From positions 186,001-250,000 of the forward strand of contig NZ_JAXMIH010000005.1 in NCBI RefSeq assembly GCF_034366625.1: a stretch of 64,000 nucleotides of DNA. The letters are read 5' to 3'. The stretch is from Prosthecobacter sp. (GTDB lineage: Bacteria; Verrucomicrobiota; Verrucomicrobiia; Verrucomicrobiales; Verrucomicrobiaceae). Below the pieces are notes generated by a model. That model saw only the letters and a program-made list of their open reading frames with translations, made no database searches and was not told the DNA's origin. Shown here piece after piece: positions 16,424 to 25,119 of the stretch; position 1 is the stretch's first letter; every line of letters starts with the position of its first letter. The position numbers and the translations under genes were made by a program.

Positions 16424-18340
16424 TCAGCGGCTTTGCGCCGCGTTCCGGGCCGCCCTTTCGCGCTCGGCCAGGATGGCAGTGTGGCGGAGGAGCTGGCGGT
16501 AGTTGTCCAGCCAGTTTGTGGTGCCCGCATGGTTCAGCGCCTTCGCCTGACCGGCCCAAAGGTAGGCAAACTCGGCCTCCTCAAATTTCCCCAGCCGGTG
16601 GTAGTGCATGCCCAGTGACATGCGCGGCTCCTCGTACAGCGGTGCCAGTGTCAAAGCCCGCTGGATCGCGCCCATCGCCGCGTCGGTTTTGCCTGCTGCG
16701 TCCAGAGCATCTGCCAGGGCGAGCTGGTGGAGGTAATTGTGCGGATTCAACAGGGTGGCACGCGTCAGTTCCGTGACCGAGGCATCCACGGTGCGGCGGT
16801 ACTTCTCCTCGGTCATGCCCGGTTTGATGGATTCCATCAACGCCAGTCCGTGCTGGTAGGCCAGAGCCGCATTGCGCGGGTCGATTTCAACCGCACGAGC
16901 GAGGTTGCCCAGCGCCTTCTCAGTTTCGCCGCGCTTGTTCTGCACCTGCGCGATGGCCGCATAACCATCCGCCATGCCAAAAATTGCCGCACCACCGATC
17001 ATCGCCGCCGAGGCGGCCAGCATCACGATTTTCATCAGGAAGCGCAGGCCCCAGATGCGGCGTGATTTGAAGACATCGCTCTCAACGCCTGGATTCGCGA
17101 GCAAACCGAGCACAATCGCCCCCAAGATTGCGATGGCAGCCACATGGCCGTGAAATTCAAACGCCGCATGCACCAGCGTGGCGACGAGGGCGGCAATGCT
17201 ACCGAGCGTGAGTGCCAGCGAATTGCTGCCGAGCATGCCTGTGGCAGGAAATTTCTCCGCCGCGAACCAGCGCAGGAATCGAATGCCGTTCATGAGATGC
17301 GCAAAGACCACCAGCACCACCAGCGCCAGGCCGGTCCAACCGTAATCAGCCAGCGTCTGCAGGTATTCATTGTGTGCAAAGAGCGAATCGCCCGTCTGTG
17401 CCGGTGTTTCGGGATCGCGGTGCGTGATCCCGCCCTCATAGAACATGCGCGAGCCCGCGCCGATCCATGGTGACTCCGCATGCTGCGCCAGCGCCGCGCG
17501 CCAGATGTGCGTGCGCATGTCCTCGCCCAGCGGCGTGGCAAGCTGGCGGGTGAGCATGGATTCCTCGTTCACCTTGTAGAGCACCGCACCGGTCAGCGCC
17601 ACGATCACCCCGCCGCCGAGAAGCAGCCACTTGAACAGCGGGCGCTTCGTGCGCCACACGGTCCACAGCGTCAGCAGCACAAACACGCCGCCGCCCACGG
17701 CAAAGCCCAGCATCGCCGCCCGGCTGATCGTCAGCGCCGTCCCTGCGAGCATCGAAAGAATGCCAAAGCCCAGCAGCAGCCGCGAGGCGATGTGAATGCG
17801 CGCAAACAGCATCACGCCCGTCGAAAGGAAGGCAGCGAACGACAGGAAGGCCGCGAGGTGGTTCGGATTGTTGAAGAAGCCGCCGATTCGGCCCGGCGCG
17901 AACGAGCGCACAAAGCCCGGCACGAGGTGGAAATCCCAGCGTCCCAGAAAATTCAGCCAGCCTGCGGTTAAATTGCCTGCCACGAGCACCAACAGCACGC
18001 ACACGATGCCCAGCCGCCATTTCGGATGGCTCGCCGCCGTCACCGTCATCAAATACGCCACAAAACAGGCCAGCAGGATGGCTCCATCCTCACGCGCATA
18101 CACTTCCACCGGCGACACCCACGCCCGCCAGCCCACATACCCCGCCAGTCCCAGCACGGTGAGCAAGCACCAGTCGCTTGGTTGAAAACTCACGCGCAAC
18201 TTCCAGCGCAGCACCGCGATCAAACCCGCCAGCCCGATCAAGGCGCACCCCGGCCAGAAGAACAGCAGGCGCGTCTCCGTGCCGAGCAAACCGGTCACGA
18301 ACAGGCCGAGGAGAAAGAGAATGAGGGAGAGTTTCTGCAT
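16424..18340 (-). CDS. O-antigen ligase-like (Wzy/WaaL) membrane protein with C-terminal TPR repeats
   Basis: The 638-residue protein has about 10-12 hydrophobic helices over the first 440 residues, with a periplasmic loop of WaaL/Wzy type (THRDPETPAQTGDSLFAHNEYLQTLADYG), which is the PF04932 region, then TPR-like helices (LGNLARAVEIDPRNAALAY, ALTLAPLYEEPRMSLGMHY). It probably polymerises or ligates surface glycans at the inner membrane. It lies downstream of murC-murB on the same strand, 102 bases apart, with structured sequence in the gap. Whether it acts on lipopolysaccharide, capsule or protein glycans cannot be told. ATG at 18340 is preferred to TTG at 18343. Confidence 0.85.
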   Translation of the reverse strand: MQKLSLILFLLGLFVTGLLGTETRLLFFWPGCALIGLAGLIAVLRWKLRVSFQPSDWCLLTVLGLAGYVGWRAWVSPVEVYAREDGAILLACFVAYLMTVTAASHPKWRLGIVCVLLVLVAGNLTAGWLNFLGRWDFHLVPGFVRSFAPGRIGGFFNNPNHLAAFLSFAAFLSTGVMLFARIHIASRLLLGFGILSMLAGTALTISRAAMLGFAVGGGVFVLLTLWTVWRTKRPLFKWLLLGGGVIVALTGAVLYKVNEESMLTRQLATPLGEDMRTHIWRAALAQHAESPWIGAGSRMFYEGGITHRDPETPAQTGDSLFAHNEYLQTLADYGWTGLALVVLVVFAHLMNGIRFLRWFAAEKFPATGMLGSNSLALTLGSIAALVATLVHAAFEFHGHVAAIAILGAIVLGLLANPGVESDVFKSRRIWGLRFLMKIVMLAASAAMIGGAAIFGMADGYAAIAQVQNKRGETEKALGNLARAVEIDPRNAALAYQHGLALMESIKPGMTEEKYRRTVDASVTELTRATLLNPHNYLHQLALADALDAAGKTDAAMGAIQRALTLAPLYEEPRMSLGMHYHRLGKFEEAEFAYLWAGQAKALNHAGTTNWLDNYRQLLRHTAILAERERAARNAAQSR

Positions 18341-18380
18341 CAAGCGGAAAGCTCACCGCTGACGCGTGAAAGCGCAAGCT

Positions 18381-18437
18381 TGGACAAAGTAGTCCAGTTG
18401 CTGTGCAATTGGAGCACCCTGTTCCACAGGAACAGGG
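18381..18437 (-). other. Three adjacent stem-loops between murC-murB and the O-antigen ligase gene
   Basis: In the gap between two co-directional genes there are three inverted repeats: CCCTGTTCC/GGAACAGGG (18417-18437, perfect 9-base stem, 3-base loop), CCAGTTG/CAATTGG (18394-18412, one wobble) and TGGAC/GTCCA (18381-18396). The second and third share bases 18394-18396, so they are mutually exclusive. The strongest hairpin starts five bases after the murC-murB stop. No U-tract follows in the minus direction. It may be an mRNA-processing or attenuating leader, or another palindromic repeat family. Confidence 0.45.
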
Positions 18438-18442
18438 CAACT

Positions 18443-20752
18443 TTATAGCGGGAGCGGTTGATCCTCGCCAATGACCTTCACTTCCATCTCCAAAGCCACG
18501 CCGCGTTCATGCATCGCGGTTTCTTTGATTTGGGCCACCAAATCCAGCACTTCCCGTGCTGTGGCACCGCCTTGGTTGACGATAAAATTGCCATGCACAT
18601 CGGAAACGATGACTTTGCCGACGCTGCGGCCTTTGAGGCTCAAATCATCGATCAATTTGCCCGCTCCGCAGACTTCGGGGTTCTTGAAGGTGCAGCCAGC
18701 GCTCGCGCCGACAGGCTGGGTGGTGCGGCGTTTGTGATGCGAAGCGGCGAGTTTGGCGTCGATCTCGGTTTGAGGGGCAGGGGAGCCTTTCAGCACGGCG
18801 GAAACGACGTAGCGCTCCTCAAATTCGGGCACGCTGCGGTAGTGATGCGTGATTTCGGCGAGCGGCTTTTCTTTGATGACACCGTCGGTGTCGATGAAGC
18901 GCACGCTGACAATTTGATCGAAGGTTTCCGTGCCCATCGCGCCCGCGTTCATGCGAATCGCACCGCCGAGATTGCCGGGAATGCCTTCCATCCACTCGAA
19001 ACCACCAATACCGGCATTGCGGGCCGTGCTGGCGATCTTTTTGAGCCGCGCACCAGCTCCGGCGGTGATGAAATCGCCGTTCACCGTCACAGACTCGAAA
19101 TCGTCCTTTGCCGGATGAATCACCGCTCCACGGATGCCGCCATCTTTGACGAGCAGATTCGAGCCGCGGCCGATGACGCGGATCGGAATCGAGGCGGAGC
19201 GCAGATAGCGCACAACTTCCGCGAAGGCCGTTTCATTGCGCGGCTCGATCCAATACTGCGCCGGTCCACCGATGAGCCAGGTGGTGTGACGGTTCATCGG
19301 CTCGTAGAGGCGAGCTACTCCACCGCCATTCGCATCGAGGATGTCGCAGAGTTTTTCGAGCACGGGAAGATCTCGCGCGATGCAGCGGCCGACCTCGTGG
19401 ACGTTGCCCGCGCCCAGGGTGATGAGCAGATCGCCGGGACGCAGCGCATTTCCCACCTTGTCGCGGGAGATGAGCATCGTGGGCGTGCTGGCGGTCTTGG
19501 TGTGATCGTTTTGCAGACGCACCTCTTCAAGGATGGTCTCGCCGCTGACACCAGGGAGTGGCTTTTCGCTCGCGGGATAGACATCGGTAACGAACAGCTC
19601 GTCCACGGCATCAAAACTCGCGCCGAACTCTTTTTTGAGCAGTTGCGTGCGGCTGTAGCGATGTGGTTGGAACAGGCAGACGATGCGTTTTGCCTGCAAA
19701 CCCTTCGCCGTGGCGAGCGTGGCGGCGATTTCGCTCGGGTGATGGCCGTAGTCGTCCACCACCGTGAAATGCTCGCCGCTGTGGCGGATTTCAAAGCGGC
19801 GTTTCGCTCCGCGAAAGCTGCGCATGGCATGCTGGATGGCCTCAAACGTCACGCCGCAGCGAGTGGCAAGCGCGATGGCGGCAAGCGCGTTCGAGACATT
19901 GTGCTTGCCCGGAATGCCAAGTGTGACGGTGCCGAGCAGCATGCCTCTTTGATACACGTCGAACTCGGAGTGATCCGGCTTCATCGAGAGAATGTTCGCC
20001 GAGAAATCATGCTCGCGGTCCCAGCCGTAGCTCACGCCCCGTGGACTGGCGCAGATCTCGCTGGCGACGGGATCTTCGGCGCAATAGACCCAGTGTCCTG
20101 GCGTCTGGCTCAAGAGCTGGCGAAACACCGTCTTGATGGCCTCGATGCCATCGTAGAAGTCGAGATGCTCGGGCTCGATGTTCAGCACAATGGCATGCTC
20201 GGGATGGAAATTGACGAGCGTGCCGTCGCTTTCATCGCCTTCGGCCACGAACAGTTCGCCCTCAGCATCCCAATGCGCATTGGAACCGAGAATCGGAATC
20301 TCCGCGCCGACGTAGTGACTCGGTTTGAGGCCGCCCTGACGCAGCACATGCGCAGTGAGCGCGGAGGTCGTCGTTTTGCCATGCGTGCCGCAAACGACGA
20401 CGCCTTTCTTGTTCGCCATCACGGCGGCAAGCGCCTCCGCGCGGCGAATGAGCGGAATGCCCTGTTTGTAGGCAGCTTCATAAGCCACATTGCCCGGCTT
20501 GATCGCGCTGGAGTAGATCACCATGTCGCAGTCCTCGACTTCCTTGTCGCAATGAGCCGGGAAGAACTGCAACCCGAGCTTCTGCAGCCGGTCTGTTTCC
20601 AATGTCGTCGCCTTGTCCGACCCGCTGACCTTGTGCCCCAGCCCCAGCAGCAGCAGCGCCAGCCCGCTCATGCCCGACCCTGCGACCCCGATGAGGTCGA
20701 TGCGCATGGGGTGACGGCTTTCTTTGAGGAGACTGAGGACGGCGTGGGTCAT
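18443..20752 (-). CDS. murC-murB: Bifunctional MurC-MurB fusion
   Basis: The 769-residue product joins two peptidoglycan-precursor enzymes. Residues about 15-470 are UDP-N-acetylmuramate-L-alanine ligase (GVAGSGMSGLA nucleotide loop, P-loop GTHGKTTTS at 122-130, EGDESDG, HHPSEI). Residues about 482-769 are UDP-N-acetylenolpyruvoylglucosamine reductase (GRGSNLLV near 527, IPGNLGGAIRMNAG, SAGCTFKNP, C-terminal HGNFIVN). In MurB the FKNP motif is usually preceded by the proton-donor Ser; here a Cys is at that place (about 687), a variant known in part of the family. MurB normally works just before MurC, so the fusion couples consecutive steps. ATG at 20707 is an alternative start. No ddl or ftsQ is attached. 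Confidence 0.95.
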   Translation of the reverse strand: MTHAVLSLLKESRHPMRIDLIGVAGSGMSGLALLLLGLGHKVSGSDKATTLETDRLQKLGLQFFPAHCDKEVEDCDMVIYSSAIKPGNVAYEAAYKQGIPLIRRAEALAAVMANKKGVVVCGTHGKTTTSALTAHVLRQGGLKPSHYVGAEIPILGSNAHWDAEGELFVAEGDESDGTLVNFHPEHAIVLNIEPEHLDFYDGIEAIKTVFRQLLSQTPGHWVYCAEDPVASEICASPRGVSYGWDREHDFSANILSMKPDHSEFDVYQRGMLLGTVTLGIPGKHNVSNALAAIALATRCGVTFEAIQHAMRSFRGAKRRFEIRHSGEHFTVVDDYGHHPSEIAATLATAKGLQAKRIVCLFQPHRYSRTQLLKKEFGASFDAVDELFVTDVYPASEKPLPGVSGETILEEVRLQNDHTKTASTPTMLISRDKVGNALRPGDLLITLGAGNVHEVGRCIARDLPVLEKLCDILDANGGGVARLYEPMNRHTTWLIGGPAQYWIEPRNETAFAEVVRYLRSASIPIRVIGRGSNLLVKDGGIRGAVIHPAKDDFESVTVNGDFITAGAGARLKKIASTARNAGIGGFEWMEGIPGNLGGAIRMNAGAMGTETFDQIVSVRFIDTDGVIKEKPLAEITHHYRSVPEFEERYVVSAVLKGSPAPQTEIDAKLAASHHKRRTTQPVGASAGCTFKNPEVCGAGKLIDDLSLKGRSVGKVIVSDVHGNFIVNQGGATAREVLDLVAQIKETAMHERGVALEMEVKVIGEDQPLPL

Positions 20753-20803
20753 GGGAGGCGTGGAAGCTAAGCGCGGCCTGGGTTTTGGGCAAGATGGGCG
20801 TGG

Positions 20804-21202
20804 TCAAAGCTCACCAAGCTTCAGCAGCAGCGTGCGCAGTTCGACGCGCTGCTCGACGTTCATCTGGAGCACCCAGACTGTGGCACGACCGATGGTGGTC
20901 TTGCCGAGAATCAGCGGGCCATCACGGAAAAAATGATCGGCCCAGAGATCGGTTCTCGGGTTAAAAAGCCGTGTCAGACCGCCGGAGTCGGGATCAATGC
21001 CTGCAATGTCGGTTCCTTTGGCCCGATTGCAGACGCCGCAGGCCAAGGCGAGATTTTCCATGTCGTCCGAACCACGATGCTTGATGGCGATCACATGATC
21101 GAGGTGGAAAGGCAATGCAGCCTCGTTGGACTGGTGGAGCTGGCAGTATTCGCAACGATTGTCGGCACGTTGCCGTACGAGTTGGCGTGTGGCCTTGTCC
21201 AT
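20804..21202 (-). CDS. HNH endonuclease
   Basis: The 132-residue product has two CxxC pairs (CEYC and CGVC) around an HNH core: FHLDHVIAIKHRGSDDMENLALAC, then CNRAKGTDI, fitting the McrA-type zinc-stapled betabetaalpha-metal nuclease. The C-terminal half (RTDLWADHF, then ARATVWVLQMN) is the conserved extension of a common stand-alone HNH group. The ATG at 21202 overlaps the upstream stop by one base (TGATG), so the two genes are translationally coupled. Target and role (defence, mobility, DNA repair) unknown. Confidence 0.85.
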   Translation of the reverse strand: MDKATRQLVRQRADNRCEYCQLHQSNEAALPFHLDHVIAIKHRGSDDMENLALACGVCNRAKGTDIAGIDPDSGGLTRLFNPRTDLWADHFFRDGPLILGKTTIGRATVWVLQMNVEQRVELRTLLLKLGEL

Positions 21203-21465
21203 CACGCGGCGGCTGTTTGCTTCAGAAACAGCCGGGCTTGTGCCTGAAGCACGGAAATCAAGCTGCCGGCATGGACATAAGTGTCATAGCGGCGGCGTTC
21301 TTCCTCGGTGATCGTGCCTGCGCTTTCTCTGGCGGCAAGCCGATCAAGCTCGTCGGCAAGCTGCTCATCACCCTGAATGCTGGCAAGCCTGCGGGCATAC
21401 GCTTCCGTCATGCCTTCGCTCAGGGGGGCGAGCATTTTTTCGAGGAGTGGGACATCAGCGCTCAT
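21202..21465 (-). CDS. Small acidic protein paired with HNH nuclease
   Basis: The 87-residue protein is largely helical by composition, with the segment ELDRLAARESAGTITEEERRRYDTYV and a C-terminal stretch SLISVLQAQARLFL. I recall small proteins of this pattern (a 'L..L......G.LT..E...Y..Y....' motif) directly upstream of HNH nuclease genes in cyanobacteria and planctomycetes; the family has no assigned function to my knowledge. It overlaps the HNH gene start. An antidote, partner or loader role for the nuclease is plausible but untested. Confidence 0.7.
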   Translation of the reverse strand: MSADVPLLEKMLAPLSEGMTEAYARRLASIQGDEQLADELDRLAARESAGTITEEERRRYDTYVHAGSLISVLQAQARLFLKQTAAA

Positions 21466-21535
21466 GCGGGGAGATTAAACTCCGGCTCCGGCACGATCAA
21501 GAGGGGTTTCTTCCGGGGATCCGCAAAGAACCTGC

Positions 21536-22957
21536 CTACTGCCCGCTCTTCTTCCGCGCCTCGACGTAATAGGCCATGGCGTTCAGTTTTTTGACGAATT
21601 CGCCGCCGTCGATGCGGTCGTCTTTGAGCCAGCGGCCTTCGCTGTCGAGGGAGTCGGCGGCTTTCTGGGCCTTGGCGGCGGCGCCTTTGGCACGGCTGGC
21701 CCATTCCTTCGGCGTCTGCGGGCCGGCGAGTTTGCTCTGCAATTCTTCACGGCTTTGCGCGAGTTTCTTTTTGAAGGTGTCGATGTCGTCCTGACGGTCA
21801 TCCTTGAAGGAGTAATGCGTGGGCATGTTGCTGTCGTCGTAAGTCAGCTCGTAGGTGTCTTTGACGAAGAACAGCGGCTTGTTGGTCTTCAGCTCGTAGA
21901 AGCGGGCGTACTGGCCGTCCGGCAGTTTCGAGCGCTCAAACCAAGCAAGCGCAGGCTGAATCGGCGCGAGGTATTTATCATCGCCCGTGAGCACCCAGAG
22001 CTGATGCAGCACCTCCATGGCCCCCACGGTTTCGTAGGCGGTGACGGACGGGGGCTCGAATTTCCGCGCCCATGCCGGATGCATGTCGTGGTCGTACTGC
22101 ATGGCCCAGACCGGCTGCGGTTCGGGCATTTGCGCGAGGAGGAGGAACTCGCCGAGTTTTTTCAGCGCGGCGAGGTGGCGCTCGTCTTTTTCGAGTTCGT
22201 AGGCGCGGAACAGCAGATGCGCGATGCGTTCGAGGTTGCCGTCGTTGAGGGTGTAAAAGCCGGTGTAATTTACCTTTGGGAAGGTGCGCGACCATTCGGC
22301 CGGATAGCTGGCTTTGAGAATAGGCGCGGTGGGATCGGCAGGGCTGCTGAACTGCTGCGGCCAGGCACCGATCGGTGCTTGGGCGGTTAGCAGGGCATTA
22401 AGGGCGAACTTGGTGCAGCGCTTCAGCTCCGCGTCGTCCTTGCAGGCCGGTTCGTGCGTCATTTCGAGGAGGAAGAGCAACGCGGACTGCGTCTTGTTGT
22501 CGTCGAGCGTGGAGGAGTTGCGGCGCTTGCCGGGTTCTTTGTCGCCGGCGTCCAGATGGCTGCGGAGATAGTATTTTTTGGCCTTCTCTGGGTCAAAATC
22601 GAAGTCGCTGTCCCAGCCGCCCGAAGCGAGCTGACATTTGAGCAGCGCCTTGGCCGCGTCCTTGGCCGCGCTGAGGAAAACCTCGTCACCCGTGGCCTGA
22701 TACGCCTTCAGCATCGCCAGCCCGAGCGTCGTGGTGCCGTGCGGCTGGATGGAAATGATCGTGGGCGATTCACCGTGCTCCACTTCACCGATCTTGCCCT
22801 CCTTGTCATACGAGGAGGCATAACCGCCCTCACGAGCAAGGTGCGTGTGAGCATAAACCACCGCCTTTTTCATGGCGGCGGTGATGGCGGCCGGATCAGG
22901 CAGGTCGGCGGCCAGGACAAATGAAGGCAACAGAGCGAGAGTGAGAAATGCGCGCAT
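21536..22957 (-). CDS. Secreted pectate-lyase-like protein (PF09492 type)
   Basis: The 473-residue product has a signal peptide (about 1-16, ending VLAAD). The body is a helical toroid-type domain with GGWDSDFDFDP, a DDNKTQSALLFL segment and a second GAWPQQFSSP segment, which matches the arrangement of pectic-acid lyases of the PL10-like Pec_lyase family. The C-terminal 100 residues are charged and coiled-coil-like (SREELQSKLAGPQTP, then KGAAAKAQKAADSL). It would act on pectin-type polysaccharide outside the cytoplasm. Catalytic residues could not be placed with certainty. The GH62 gene 2 kb away supports a plant-polysaccharide theme. Confidence 0.6.
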   Translation of the reverse strand: MRAFLTLALLPSFVLAADLPDPAAITAAMKKAVVYAHTHLAREGGYASSYDKEGKIGEVEHGESPTIISIQPHGTTTLGLAMLKAYQATGDEVFLSAAKDAAKALLKCQLASGGWDSDFDFDPEKAKKYYLRSHLDAGDKEPGKRRNSSTLDDNKTQSALLFLLEMTHEPACKDDAELKRCTKFALNALLTAQAPIGAWPQQFSSPADPTAPILKASYPAEWSRTFPKVNYTGFYTLNDGNLERIAHLLFRAYELEKDERHLAALKKLGEFLLLAQMPEPQPVWAMQYDHDMHPAWARKFEPPSVTAYETVGAMEVLHQLWVLTGDDKYLAPIQPALAWFERSKLPDGQYARFYELKTNKPLFFVKDTYELTYDDSNMPTHYSFKDDRQDDIDTFKKKLAQSREELQSKLAGPQTPKEWASRAKGAAAKAQKAADSLDSEGRWLKDDRIDGGEFVKKLNAMAYYVEARKKSGQ

Positions 22958-22975
22958 GGCGGTTGAACGAAAGTG

Positions 22976-24379
22976 TCAGCTCCACTCCTTCAATCTTTCC
23001 GGGAAGGGGCAGTTGGCGCAGGCGGAGTCGTCCTCCAGGCAGAAGTCCTCGTAAATTTGTAGCAGGCCCTGCTGGTGGTGCAGCTTCTTGGTGAAGTCTT
23101 TGCCGCGTGGATCATCGCCAAAGAGACGCTGCACGGCGCGGCGCACCTTTTGATTGTCGAGCAGGGCGGGGAGTTCGAGGTATTCGGCCCACAAACGTGT
23201 GCGCTCGGGCACGAGCAGCGGGTAAGCCACGTTCGCCAGCATCTCCTGCACGCGCGTTTCGCCGATGAGGGCGAGTGGCTTCGCGGCAGGATTGGCCAGC
23301 AGGGTGTAATGCGTGCTCCAAAAGTCATGCGTGAGTGCCAGCAGCGTCTCACGCCACGCGGCCTGGCTCCAGCGCGTGGCATCGGCCAGCGGGGCGACGA
23401 CTTGTGGCCACACATTGAGCATCGCGGCAAGCGCGCCGACGCGGCGCTGCGGGTGATTGCCGGGGCGGATGGTTTTGAGCTTCCAACGAGGAAGCTGGCG
23501 CTCCTCCAGCCAGCGCAGGCAGTCGTTGCGAACTTTCCACCACTGCGACCAGAGCTGTCGCAGGTAGGCGCGTGTTTCCGGCTCGGTGTCATCGCTGCGC
23601 ATGACCTCGAGGAAGCCGGAGACGCCGAAGAGCAGCGCTTCACGACTTGGCGCATCGGTTTTGAGCAAGCGCTTCAACGGCAGGCGCTGGCTGAGAAGAA
23701 CGAAGGGCTGCTGGTTGCTGCTGTAGCCGAGGGCGCGCGCCAGCGCCTGATAAACGGCCTCCTCACGGCCCTGCGCGGCCACGCAGCGGTGCAAGCGCTT
23801 CGATTTCAACTCCAGCCGGTATTGCGCGGCGGATTCGATGATGGACTGCACGCGCGCGGCCTCCATCTCATGCAAGGGCGTGGCGCAGCGGCCCAGACGA
23901 GCGGCAGCGAGGCCACGATTCGGTTTCGCATCGCTGGCGAGCATCGCGGAACTCAACACGACCTGCGTGATCTCGCGATGCTGGCTGGTGCGCGTGTAGA
24001 AGCGCTCCTGCGGCGCGTCGAAGAAGAGATGCAGCACGACGCGGTCGTAGTCGGCATTCGCTCCATGCTGGTGGCGCTCCCAATCGCGGGCATCGGGATC
24101 GAGTTCGATGTCGCCGTGCAGCATTTGATCATCGACGCTGATAGCGCAGCCGGTGAAATCGGGGCCGGGGCCGGAGTTCCAGGTACCGCAGTCGGTGATG
24201 CGCACGGCTTTGCCCTCCGTGCTGGTGAATTCACTGCCGAAAGCTCCGGCGAACCACAGGCTTTGCAGATCAAGCTCCGTCAATGGCTCGGCGAAGCCCG
24301 GCAACCGCGTCTCCTCAATGCCGCTGAACACCGCATCGCGAAAGCGTGCGTAGCGATCGGCAAGCGGGAGCGGCGTCAT
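22976..24379 (-). CDS. DUF2851 family protein
   Basis: The 467-residue protein shows the DUF2851 hallmarks: an early WNSGPGPDF motif, HGDIELDPDARDWERHQH followed by VVLHLFFD, a middle helical part rich in Trp and Arg, and a C-terminal Cys cluster (CLEDDSACANCPFPERL). This family is widespread in Bacteroidota and Verrucomicrobiota and has no known function; the start has a nuclease-like flavour in some comparisons but I see no proven active site. It sits 18 bases from the pectate-lyase-like gene and 4 bases from the STN-like gene on the same strand, so they may be co-transcribed. Confidence 0.85.
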   Translation of the reverse strand: MTPLPLADRYARFRDAVFSGIEETRLPGFAEPLTELDLQSLWFAGAFGSEFTSTEGKAVRITDCGTWNSGPGPDFTGCAISVDDQMLHGDIELDPDARDWERHQHGANADYDRVVLHLFFDAPQERFYTRTSQHREITQVVLSSAMLASDAKPNRGLAAARLGRCATPLHEMEAARVQSIIESAAQYRLELKSKRLHRCVAAQGREEAVYQALARALGYSSNQQPFVLLSQRLPLKRLLKTDAPSREALLFGVSGFLEVMRSDDTEPETRAYLRQLWSQWWKVRNDCLRWLEERQLPRWKLKTIRPGNHPQRRVGALAAMLNVWPQVVAPLADATRWSQAAWRETLLALTHDFWSTHYTLLANPAAKPLALIGETRVQEMLANVAYPLLVPERTRLWAEYLELPALLDNQKVRRAVQRLFGDDPRGKDFTKKLHHQQGLLQIYEDFCLEDDSACANCPFPERLKEWS

Positions 24380-24383
24380 GGGG

Positions 24384-25073
24384 TCACTCTGCTTTCAAAG
24401 GGGTGAGGAGGTAGGACTGGCCGTCCGTGCTGAGCTGGTGACCGCTGAGGTCGGCCGCGTAAGACAGCGCGTAGGGCAGAGGGATGTTGCGGAGATCGAG
24501 GGAAACTTTGGCGTCGGATCCACCAGGTTTGACGACAATGTTCACCCCCTGCTTGGCGGGATCGAGTTCACGGGACTTCACCTTAAAGTATTCAGCGGCG
24601 GCGGCGATCGTGGCATCACGAAACTGGACGGTCGGGAGGACAATCTGGTCAGCGCTGCCGAGAACTGGCGGAGGCGTGGCGGCAGGAGGCTCGGGCTTCT
24701 CTTCAAAGCTGGCGGCAAGCACCACGGCATGTTTCTCGACACGGTGTTGCAACCCGACGCGCTCAGCGCAGTAACGCACAATGTCGATCACCGGCACGTC
24801 CTTGAGATCGAGGCTGATGGTGTCCGTCATCGCGCCGCCTCGCAGCACAATGGAGACTCCTTTGGCGGCGGGCGGCTGCGTGATGGTGTCGAGCTCACGA
24901 CTTTTGACCCGGATGTATTCGAGCGCCTGTTCAATCGTGGCATTCTGGAACTTCACCGTGGGTAAGATGATCTTTTCGGCCTTCTGCTGGATCGAGGAAG
25001 CCTCGGCAGCCTGTTGGGCGGTCAAAATGCCGGAGAAAGCGAGGACGAGGCTGGCGACGAGGAGTGTTTTCAT
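24384..25073 (-). CDS. Secretin/TonB short N-terminal (STN)-like two-domain exported protein
   Basis: The 229-residue product has a signal peptide (MKTLLVASLVLAFSGILTAQ) and two similar domains of about 85 residues, each starting KIILPTVKFQNATIEQALEYIRVKSRELD or QIVLPTVQFRDATIAAAAEYFKVKSRELDP in essence, and each ending with SLDLKDVP/SLDLRNIP and a hydrophobic helix. This is the STN-like fold found at the start of secretins and TonB receptors, here as free domains. It is periplasmic, with unknown partner. The frame continues upstream to 25607 but that is antisense to nothing real; the signal peptide fixes the start at 25073. Confidence 0.75.
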   Translation of the reverse strand: MKTLLVASLVLAFSGILTAQQAAEASSIQQKAEKIILPTVKFQNATIEQALEYIRVKSRELDTITQPPAAKGVSIVLRGGAMTDTISLDLKDVPVIDIVRYCAERVGLQHRVEKHAVVLAASFEEKPEPPAATPPPVLGSADQIVLPTVQFRDATIAAAAEYFKVKSRELDPAKQGVNIVVKPGGSDAKVSLDLRNIPLPYALSYAADLSGHQLSTDGQSYLLTPLKAE

Positions 25074-25119
25074 GGTGCGAGATGCTATGAACTGGAATAG
25101 CGGAGTGGAAGGAGATTCT

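Noticed and set aside
18458..20770. A 770-residue plus-strand frame opposite murC-murB
   Set aside because: It mirrors the MurC-MurB gene, lacks domain motifs and has typical GC-rich shadow composition.
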